Assembly (NCBI GenBank): GCA_031308135.1
Contig: JAHLJT010000631.1
Span: 148,186,580 to 148,250,579 of the forward strand
Direction: 5' to 3'
Source: Acheta domesticus
Lineage: Eukaryota > Arthropoda > Insecta > Orthoptera > Gryllidae
Length of the DNA stretch: 64,000 nucleotides
Positions 56,042 to 64,000 of this stretch are shown piece after piece. The notes below the pieces were generated by a model. The model did no database searches, was not told the DNA's origin, and was given only the letters and a program-made list of their open reading frames with translations. Position 1 is the first letter of the stretch. The number at the start of each line of letters is the position of its first letter. The position numbers and the translations under genes are program-made.

Positions 56042-58030
56042 TTAACCTCTTCAGTTCATAGGTGCACATATGTGCATCTTCATTTCTAAGCACGTATTTC
56101 AGTGTGACCTGCGATTTTTCCTCTTTTCTTTGACGATTCACGTTTTTTAACCTTCAAGCTTCTTAATTTCGCCAAGCATGGAGCTTCTGTGCAGTTGTGT
56201 ATTGAATTAAGCGTGAAGAAAATTATTCTTTGTAGAAGATGGCGGCCCATTCTCACCGGCGTGAGAGGAAGTATTTTTGATAGCTTATTTTATCATCAGA
56301 TGTATTTTCTGTTTCATATCTATTTTATAAAGTTGAAAGTATAGCTTTCTATCCTCAGAAAGTGAATTTTTGTGTGCTCTGCATGCAATTGTTTTTGCTG
56401 GTACACATACTATGTGCACCTCAGGTCATTACGTTAATTTCAGGTTACGGGACTACATCTTTACGAAACTTTTTTTTCTCCGTTGGAACTGCGATGACTA
56501 CTGAACAGTTATTTGAATTTCTGAATCAAAGTGATGTTGATTCATTGGACTCAAGTATTGAGGATGAATTATTTGCTAATGAGAAACCCATGCCTGCAAA
56601 ATCTAGTTCCGATTCTGAATCAGAAAATCATGTTCAATACTGTACAAGTGAGAAGATTTCTACTAAGTGCAGGAATGATAAGCTGTGGTAAACAATTATG
56701 ATTGAAAAGGGATCCACTCTTCATGATGGGAAACTCTACAAGGTTTATAAGGAGTCGAAAGGTATTCTAGAAGCCTTCATGGAATATTTTCCATTGGAAT
56801 TTTGGAAGTTAGTATTATATCAGACGAATCTGAAATAAGTGCAAGCTTCTTCTCAATGTATCAGAAATTTTACATTACGTAGCAATAAATACGTACAAAT
56901 TACATTACATAGGAGATAATAATGGAAACTCAAAATTCCACAGGTTGAGATGTATTGGAGTACTCCTCCATTTTCTGCTTATCAGCGATACAATGCCTTG
57001 AGATAGATACTTCAAAACTACGAATAATTTACATTTTTTTGATAATCTTTCATTTCATGATCCTGATTGAAATCCTTATAAAATTGACAACGAATGAGTA
57101 ACACTACTGTCCTCATGCGCTGGAAGCACTCCACACGATACATGCGAAAGATAGCAAAAACAAGAAAAGAAAAAAACACCATGATCTGGTGTTGTACAAG
57201 CATACAAAAATTATAGGGGCATAGATCTATGTAAAAGGCTGCTTTATTACTACAGAAGCTCTGTAAGAACAAATAAATGGCCAATCAAATGGGAGTATTC
57301 AATCGTCTTGTCGATGTTGTAATTTTAAAATGTTGACTCATAACATAAGAAAAAGCTCCAGCCTGAATAAATAAATATTCGTTTCCATTGATTTCATTCA
57401 GATTGCATTTAGCCACATCATTGGTAAAATTCCAAGACAATAGGAATAACAGCAGACAGCCACATTTTACAGTTGATAGCAATAATAGGGACAGTGCTGA
57501 AAATTGCATGCCAAGAAAGAAATCCAGGAAAGTAGTGAGTCAACCAGTGGATGAAGTAAGATATGATCAAATTGGCCATTTTCGAGTTTTCTGAGATAGT
57601 AAATTTGCAACAAAATGAAATGTTGGTTGCAAATGAAGAACAAGAGTAAAAAGCACGAAATGCAATATGCATTTGTGTGTACTGAAGCATAACTGTTCTT
57701 TGAAATACCATACAAAAAATCGTAAAATAAGGACAATGTGGAATTTTATATCAATAATAAGAGTATGGAATAAATAATTTTTCCAGATTTCGATCTCTGA
57801 TTATATCCTTATTTCCATTAACAGTTTATGTTTTTTTCTAACTAACATTTAAGTAGGAAATTTACGATATTGACCTGAGGTGCACATATGTGCACCAACG
57901 ATTTCCAAAATATGAAATGTAAAAAAAAAAGTTTTTTGATACATTTGCTTCCTTTCCTTCCCAAACAACACAATTCTGAAAAACTACCAGAATTTCACAG
58001 CGCATTTGTCACCGGGTCTGAAGAGATTAA
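56042..58030 (+). mobile_element. piggyBac-like element C (TTAA to TTAA)
   Basis: TTAA at 56042-56045 and 58027-58030. Inward ends CCTCTTCAG and TCTCTTCAG differ at one base. The palindrome TGCACATATGTGCA is at 56063-56076, and the perfect 18-bp GGTGCACATATGTGCACC is at 57879-57896. A further inverted pair (gtgcacctcaggtca at about 56417 and tgacctgaggtgcac at 57871) lies inside. It sits within an intron of the DDE-derived gene. Confidence 0.75.
56362..57594 (+). pseudogene. piggyBac-like transposase of element C, internally deleted
   Basis: The N-terminus MTTEQLFEFLNQSDVDSLDS then SIEDELFANEKPM and SSDSESE is acidic, as usual for piggyBac transposases (ATG at about 56492). After a large loss, FRLHLATSLVKFQDNRNNSR and KKSRKVVSQPVDEVRYDQIG, HF near 57390-57590 match the linker before the cysteine-rich end. 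No catalytic Asp block is clear. Confidence 0.55.
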
Positions 58031-58707
58031 CAGCAGTTAAACATGATAGTGATAGGTAGTGATAGTAAATCCTAATTTACTGGAGGGAAAACTACTTTGT
58101 CTTATCTGCTATGTGCCATAGGGTTTGAATGGAAAAAGACAGATAATCGCAGGTCACTATTGGAAAGAAATTATATTGTTATTGCAAGATCGGATTTTTT
58201 GATGGAATATATGAAACTGAAGGCTGAATTTGTGTTTTTGGATGAGGCACGGTTTTATTCAAAAGGCAAGCAAAAAATCTACCAAATTTTGTAGTGTTGA
58301 AAAATATGAAATTACAAATAAAATTGAACGGAGAAAGCATGATTTGTGAAATTGCAGTTAGATCAGCATGGGTAGAACGTCTTGTGCATCCTTAATATTG
58401 TTTGATCAGTCTGAAGCATGTACATAGTGGTTTAATACGTTTTTATTTTGGTACATCATCTTTTGTAATAGTTTTGAGCAATCTAACTTGTAGGTTATGC
58501 CTCTGAGTCATGGCAAGATAACAATAAGGAGAGCTGCATAAGCCAAAACTTGGATGAAGGCAAAATGTATATAGTATTACATGCAGGTGGTGCAAATGGT
58601 TTTACTGAAGATGCAGAATTATTGTTTCCCTGGAAGACAAAAGTAGACGAGTACAATAGAACAATGACAGCAGAGATGTTTCAGAAGTGGATGAAAGAGA
58701 TCTTCGG

Positions 58708-59860
58708 TCAGATTTCATGACCTGCCTCATTAGAGGGTCATCTTGATGGCTGACTACATACTTTCCCACCCCGACTATTGCGTTGTGCCAGGAGGCCTCA
58801 ATTTGTCTAAGGCCTCTTCCTCCTTCCTTACGTGACACAAAGTCTATGTACATCAGCTCGTCGGCGGGCAACATGATGCATTGTTAGCAGTTTTCTGGCT
58901 TTCCGATCCATGATGCGAATTTCTTGCTCAGTCCAGTCCACTAGTCTGAAACTGTATTCTGTTACAGGCATCGCCAAACTACATGTTGCTGATATTTTAT
59001 TCCTGGGATTCAGAGCAGACTGCAGGACCAGTCTTACTCTCCTGCAATATTCCTTGCAAATTCTCTCTTTGTAAGTTTTACCTGGCTCAAGATCTTGAAT
59101 CACAATGTGGGTATCAACTTCAATGTTCTATGCTGTTGTCAGTTTGCCTCTTTTTAAATTGATTTTTGCACACTTGTCAAGACCAAACTTCATGCAGATG
59201 TCATTGCTAAAGTCATTCACGACAGACAGCATTTGGGATAGAACCGCTTCATTCTTAGCAAAAACTTTAAGATCATCCATGTAAAACAAATGCGATACTG
59301 GCCTTGCATCACCATGGAGCTTGTAATCAAAGTTAGCTTGCGACAACTGTCTAGACAGTGGGATCTTCCTTTCCGCTGTGTATTAGTAACCTGGTACTCC
59401 ACGATTTCATACTAGCCTTGCAAAATTCAGTAAGTCCAGGATGAAATCAATAGATTTCCAGGGTCTTCAGAATCCTATCGTGTGGTACACTATCAAAGGC
59501 CTTTTGATAGTCAATCCAAGCCATGCTCAAATTACATTTGCATTTCTTTACATCATTCAAGATGACTTTATTCAGCAAGATTTCCTTAGAGCCATTAGAA
59601 CCTTTACGACATCCTTTTTGTTCTGCTGGGATAAAATGATTCTTCTCCAGATGTCTGTACATTTTGTCAGCTATGGCTGCAGTTGTAACTTTGTATAGTA
59701 CTGGCAGACAAGTGATTGGTCAATAGTTCTTCGCCAAAGAGCTGTCTCCTGATTTGGGTAGCAAATACGTGATGCTGCATGTGAGCCATTCCGGGAGTTC
59801 CTTTGGGTTTTCTAAAATTTTAACAGCCTATGCTAGATGGTAATGTTTTGTACTTTACAG
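58708..59860 (-). pseudogene. R4-like LINE fragment, second copy
   Basis: Minus-strand pieces in order: LENPKELPEWLTCSITYLLP, KSGDSSLAKNY, CLPVLYKVTTAAIADKMYRH, AWIDYQKAFDSVPHDRIL, HLFYMDDLKVFAKNE (YxDD box), GLDKCAKINLKRGK, DWTEQEIRIMDRKARKLLTM and RKEGGRGLRQIEASWHNAIV. It is about 85% like the 17.3-18.0 kb copy where they overlap, by eye. It lacks the endonuclease: it stops at the same base run (aaatctgac) where the first copy continues. A 16-codon deletion, a stop and frameshifts are present. Left of 58708 is the transposase gene on the other strand. Confidence 0.75.
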
Positions 59861-60666
59861 GTGTCTCGGCTGCTTCTATGTACTATCAATATTGGTAATA
59901 ACTTTATTATTTATATATATTTATATTTTATTTATATTACATATAGATATTTTATTTATATCAGAATTTATTTTTCAGCAAACATTTATCAAATGAGATG
60001 CATGTACATTTTTATACTTCACATCTTTAACATCAACAAGGAAACTTCTCTTTCAACATCCAGAAAAACACTACCAGATGCATTTTAAATAGTGACTAAT
60101 GCTTCCAATAGTGAATTGTTTGTAAATAAATGGGGTTCAGAAAAGAACATAATAAGTAGCATTAGAACTGCTAAAAATCAAAATACATGTTTGTGTGTGC
60201 ATGTGTGTTTTTGAAGGGGGGGAGGAGGACTGTGGTGTAACTTAATGTTTACCACATATTTTTATTTTTATGTACTTTGTCTTGTGACTATCTGTGCATT
60301 TGTTTTACTTGAACTGAATGTACTATCAATTCTCTGAAAATAAATATCATGTAGTTGATGTAGTTAGCTAGCATGTGGGATTGTAATGTTTGTTGGTCAT
60401 GGGAATTGTAGTGAAACTTGTGTTAGTCTTATCAAGGTGTAGAGTGGGGGGTGTTGAGGAATTAGTTAAATAGTCCTAACAGAAGATTTCATGTACACAA
60501 TCTAAGAAATTTAACTTTTTTTTATAGAATATGTAGGAGTATTTTTTTTATACATTGCATGATAAGTAGTCTTTATCTTCTTCTGATTACATGTTTTATT
60601 GACTTGTGCGCGTTTGGCCTTAAGCCGCCATCCTGACAAGGCTTTATCTGGGTTTCCCTTTGTCAC
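59861..60666. other. AT-rich sequence, nothing recognised
   Basis: It includes a T/A-rich repeat block at about 59900-59960. No gene seen. Confidence 0.4.
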
Positions 60667-60830
60667 TTAACCCTTTATAGGTCGGGTAACTTTTTCTCCA
60701 GAATTATTTGAATTTATCTTTTAATTGTTTAGTTTTGATCTTAGAAACGTGAGAAAAATATAAATTTGTGATTTGTTTAAATATAAAGTGAGATAAATGC
60801 GAAAATGATGTGGTCGTATAAACGACCACA
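60667..60830 (+). mobile_element. TTAA end with inner palindrome (family D)
   Basis: TTAACCCTTTATAGGTCGGG at 60667, with a palindrome of 9-bp arms TGTGGTCGT/ACGACCACA (4-bp spacer) at 60809-60830. No transposase remnant was identified beyond it. Confidence 0.45.
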
Positions 60831-60868
60831 ATCCATTTAAGGCTACGCATTACACTATGGATTGTGGT
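60825..60868. repeat. 12-bp-stem hairpin next to the D palindrome
   Basis: ACCACAATCCAT and ATGGATTGTGGT are perfect inverted copies about 20 bases apart, overlapping the right side of the family-D palindrome. Confidence 0.8.
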
Positions 60869-61942
60869 TGCGTACAGAACCATCTCGTATAATTCCTGAA
60901 TAAAAATCTAATATCCAGTCATAAATAAACGTGTGCATGTTCTTTACAAAATAGAAGAAACACGTAGGAACAGACGTGAAATACAAAAAGTAAGAAAATT
61001 GAAAATAAATAGTGCAAATAAATAAGTAGTGAAAATCAATATGATATACATTTACAAACAAAAACCTAAAATAATAAATCATTGACTAAAGAAAACAATA
61101 TTGAAAGAAACGTGGGCTGCTAGAGTTCATAAGCTGTGTTATTAGTGTCACGCCATCTGCATTGGAATCCCCTCTATACTTCAAATCTAACGCCGCATCA
61201 GCATTCTCGTCAATATTCCCAAGAAACTGTTAAATTCTTATTAGACCATGGGTTCAGAACTGTGGAAACTCCAAATTTTAGCCATTCTGAAAGATAGCAC
61301 ACCACTAGTAACAAGTAAGGGTGTTACATTATACTACGCAAATATAAATAATCACTGAAGAAATGTAAAAATATTGAAATATTTTCTAAGTCACAAATAT
61401 TCGGAAAACTAAATCTATTGAGCGAATATCTTACATTATTAGACAATAAATTTAATTGTTCAAAACATTTTTGAAAATTCATATTTTCACAGAACAAAAA
61501 AATTTTACGATTGTGTACTTACTCCTGACTACACCCTTGATAATATAAATTAACCTTATTAAGGCAGATGTCGGGACGGTCCTTTGCTTGCTTCCCAGGA
61601 GTAATGTAGCATTTTGCCCTCCTTATGGGTAGATGTTTTTTCTTAAATACTTCTCACAAGATACAACTAGTCACTTCATTATGTCTGCATATGTTAACTT
61701 CCTTTGTAAATTCCTTTTAGTAATTATTTTATAATTTTAATTGTTTTTATTAAAAGGAAGCAGTTTTTATGTTATGTGAAGTTAATTTTTGTGTACGAAT
61801 CAGGTCTGTAAAATGATATGTGAATGAAAGAATGTGAAGTAAAGTTTTGATTACGAGTGAATGGGTTGAAAATATTCTAGTAACATTCATTCATACACAT
61901 CAAAAATGAACTTCAGGTAATAGAAAAATTCTTCCTTACCCA
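60869..61942. other. AT-rich sequence, nothing recognised
   Basis: No coding region or known repeat seen. Confidence 0.4.
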
Positions 61943-63000
61943 TTAACTGCCATGGTCCTCATTTGAGGACCTTGGAGCTTTTTCATTGTTGCGTCATACT
62001 GTATGGCATTGTTGGTCATATAAGTAGATTATACAGAGGAATTGTGATTTACGATCAGTGTTACATTGTCAGTGACGCTTGACGGAACTCAGTATTCTTA
62101 ATATTGAATTAAAGGCAAGACACTGCAGCAAATTTGACTTCAATTTTTCCAATTGTTTTTGTATTTTTGTTTAGTTATAAATTATTAATATTTAAAAGTT
62201 AAAACTATTAAGTAAAGTTAAAATGGATATATTTCAACAAGTTAAATGTTAATATTAGTTGTGTTTTTATACAATGGCTTTAAAATTCATTTTGTCTCGT
62301 GGTCCTCATTTGAGGACCATGGCACATGCGGTGTACTTTGGTGACGATATGACAAGAGTTAATATTGACTATTTATACTTCCAGAATCATGAGTTCTAAA
62401 CAACATTCCAATGTTTTCCTTACTTTAAAAGAAGTGGAGGACATTATTAATGACCCCGAGTTTACTGTGTCTGATGATGATTGTGCAACAATAGATATAG
62501 TGGAATTACTGCCAGAAAAGGTCGATGATTTGACTGATGAAGAAAATTTTCTAGAAGATACAACGCCTAATGAAACTTCTGATTTTATTGAAATTCATCA
62601 TGGAAATAATGAAAATTTCAATGAAGTGAATTGTACAAAGGATAAGCCGTCCAGTTCAAATAGAAAGAAGAGAAAACCAAATACAGTCTCAGACTGGGAC
62701 AAAACTGAAACCCATTTTGGCATATTGGGTACAAATATCAAGGAGGAAAAGATACAAAACAAAATTAAAGCTACGTTGATGGGTATGACTCCAACTAAAG
62801 TGTTCGAAAAAAAATAATTGATGATGATACATTGAATTATATTGCCAAAGAAAGTGTAATTTATGCAACACAGAAAAACAACCATGGTTTTGCTTTATCA
62901 ACGACTGTTTGAAAAAGTTTATAGGAATTCTCGTCTTCACAGGTTATCACTGTCTTCCGCTGGAACACTGAGGATATAAACATTCAAATAATTAGAATGT
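61943..63000 (+). mobile_element. piggyBac-like element E, left part
   Basis: TTAACTGCCAT is followed at 61954-61971 by the 18-bp palindrome GGTCCTCATTTGAGGACC, which recurs exactly at 62301-62318, just before the transposase ORF. The right end was not found; the copy appears to break down before the TA microsatellite at 63032. Confidence 0.65.
62365..63000 (+). pseudogene. piggyBac-like transposase N-terminal part of element E
   Basis: An open frame of 150 codons: FLTLKEVEDIINDPEFTVSD, IDIVELLPEKVDDLTDEENF, a basic KRKPNTVSDW segment and IKATLMGMTPTKVFEKK. After a one-base slip at the A run near 62810 it continues DDDTLNYIAKESVIYATQKN, NHGFAL and then, in another frame, GILVFTGYHCLP. This is the usual N-terminal order in insect piggyBac transposases (acidic LTDEE region, then YAxQKN, then FxGILxxxGYxxLP). 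The catalytic core is absent. The likely start is MSSKQHSNVF at 62389 rather than 62365. Confidence 0.7.
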
Positions 63001-63023
63001 GTATCCCAAGAAATAGGTATGTA

Positions 63024-63031
<8 letters not shown>

Positions 63032-63083
<52 letters not shown>

Positions 63084-63090
63084 CACACAC
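63032..63090. repeat. (TA)n(CA)n microsatellite
   Basis: About 42 bases of TA followed by about 16 of AC. Confidence 0.95.
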
Positions 63091-64000
63091 CTTTATACCC
63101 ATCTTCTAAATGACTTATTTATAGATAATAAAGTTATTGAAAGTACGAAACATTTCAATTTTCATTTCTTAGGTTAAAATTTGGATAGTGATAATGAAAA
63201 ACATTCATCTTTCATCAATTTGAATATATCATTTAACATTCTACATCCTTTTAATGACACGTGAGTACAATATTTCATAGCACTTATTAACCCACTTTTT
63301 TTTTACGTTAAAAACAGATTGTTGGTTTCCATATTTAAGAAATTTACCCGAAGTTATTGATCAATTGAGTTAATAGAGAAATCTGCCAAACAGTACTCTG
63401 AGAATATCTACTAACTTGTATCCTTTTCCCCAGAGAAATATTTGAACGTAGGTTGAAAATTTTCCAAAGTTGTATAATCAGAACCCTGAATTATAAAAAG
63501 AAAATAGCAAGTTAATAATAGTTTTATGTTAATTATATATGTCAATTAATGCAAACATTATTTTACCAGTCAAGAATCATTGGCCAAATTATTATAGTAT
63601 TTAAGTATTATTACAACAAATTCCCAATTAACTAACTGTATCTGTAAGTCAATGATCAATAGCTTACACTGGCTATGTGAAGTCTTAAGAAAAACGTGAA
63701 AATGAAATAGAAATTATAAACATCAAATATCATAATGTAAAACATTATACAGCACATAAATTGATTTGAATGTTCTGAACACGTAAGATCGAAAAGTATT
63801 CGCAAAATTCCGATAGATTTACAAGTCTTATGTTATGTTTACATTTACAATTTACAAGTCCAGAGTTTTGAAGTATATTCCTATTAATTCTCCTGTCAGT
63901 TGGCTTAAATCACTTAATCGCACGTCCTCAACAGCATTTCGAAATGTCTTGTATCACTTCATCATCACTTTTTATCATTAATGACCGCAGAATTAAATGA
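63091..64000. other. AT-rich end of the window, nothing recognised
   Basis: No SF1 start exon or other gene could be supported. Confidence 0.4.

Larger units (their letters stand above)
55242..58707 (+). pseudogene. spliced DDE-transposase-derived gene (IS630/Tc1-like insect family), interrupted
   Basis: A likely first exon from ATG 55242 gives IFFIARFVEELMMQGSIETS, SVIKKTACTL. Exon 55817-55953 (acceptor ttacag, donor gtaagt) gives YWKQDPDTAQTPKRKCPG then VVVDFGQGLIRRIIYSMYEK. Exon 58086-58265 gives GFEWKKTDNRRSLLERNYIV and AEFVFLDEARFYSK, where LDE marks the first catalytic block. It then uses a GC donor (AG|GCAAGC) in the matching phase to exon 58494-58707: GYASESWQDNNKE, MYIVLHAGGANGFTEDAELL, MTAEMFQKWMKEIF. 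The order matches a widespread insect DDE protein family as I remember it. A piggyBac-like element fills one intron, and the frame is cut off by an R4-like LINE at 58708. The 3' end is absent. Confidence 0.6.

Noticed and set aside
60855..61082. Minus-strand ORF rich in Phe, Tyr and Ile
   Set aside because: Low-complexity AT-rich translation without a domain or conserved start context.
62598..62940. Minus-strand ORFs of 83-95 codons
   Set aside because: Antisense to the piggyBac-like N-terminal frame of element E.
63032..63090. Repeat array considered as a CRISPR-like structure
   Set aside because: It is a plain TA/CA microsatellite in a eukaryotic window; no spaced direct repeats were found anywhere in the window.

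Overview
This is a eukaryotic window, almost certainly from an arthropod and probably an insect with a large, AT-rich, transposon-filled genome. The evidence is one conserved spliced gene with GT/AG introns of up to about 20.5 kb, and a mobile-element set typical of insects: several piggyBac-like elements, a full-length RNase H-bearing LINE, R4-like, Jockey-like and Penelope-like retroelements, a Harbinger remnant, and hAT- and mariner-type MITEs. I cannot name the species.

The only confident host gene is splicing factor 1 (SF1 / branchpoint-binding protein), read right to left on the minus strand. Eight coding exons can be placed to the base: 52668-52537, 32004-31929, 28423-28271, 28193-28087, 14503-14337, 14248-14090, 8004-7864 and 2511-1666. 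Every junction keeps frame. Together they encode the U2AF-binding tail, the helix-hairpin region with its SPSP motif, the KH-QUA2 RNA-binding domain, two CCHC zinc knuckles and a proline-rich tail ending in a stop. The first coding exon, with the start codon, lies beyond 52668 and was not found.

Nearly everything else lies in SF1 introns or in its 5' flank. From left to right: Z and X repeats with a LINE scrap (3.4-7.1 kb); a CR1/Jockey-type LINE tail (8.1-8.7 kb); a Penelope-like element with a GIY-YIG domain (9.7-11.5 kb); an X repeat fused to an internally deleted LINE (11.5-13.3 kb); a hAT MITE (14.6-14.9 kb); a Jockey-like LINE holding a MITE and followed directly by an R4-like LINE (16.0-18.9 kb); X repeats (19.3-20.8 kb); a piggyBac-like element (23.8-26.2 kb) and a second piggyBac remnant holding a MITE (27.2-27.9 kb); X repeats and a tRNA-like SINE (29.7-37.2 kb); a Harbinger remnant (37.9-38.7 kb); another TTAA-bounded piggyBac derivative (40.2-41.8 kb); a pair of strong hairpins (42.8 kb); and a full-length 5.9-kb LINE with a 10-bp target-site duplication inserted in an X repeat (45.0-50.9 kb). 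Right of the last SF1 exon seen lie a decayed multicopy insect ORF (53.3-54.2 kb), a spliced transposase-derived gene broken by a piggyBac-like element and an R4-like LINE (55.2-59.9 kb), and two more TTAA/palindrome ends (60.7 and 61.9 kb).

Two patterns go beyond ordinary annotation. First, at least seven TTAA-led ends, several tied to piggyBac-type coding remnants, each carry their own 14-22 bp palindrome close inside, and each family has a different palindrome sequence. Second, a non-coding dispersed repeat (here called X) occurs at least nine times and ends in a conserved compound hairpin (ACTTTCCC...GGGAAAGT); I do not recognise it as a known family. Repeat boundaries were read by eye and are approximate unless stated to be exact.
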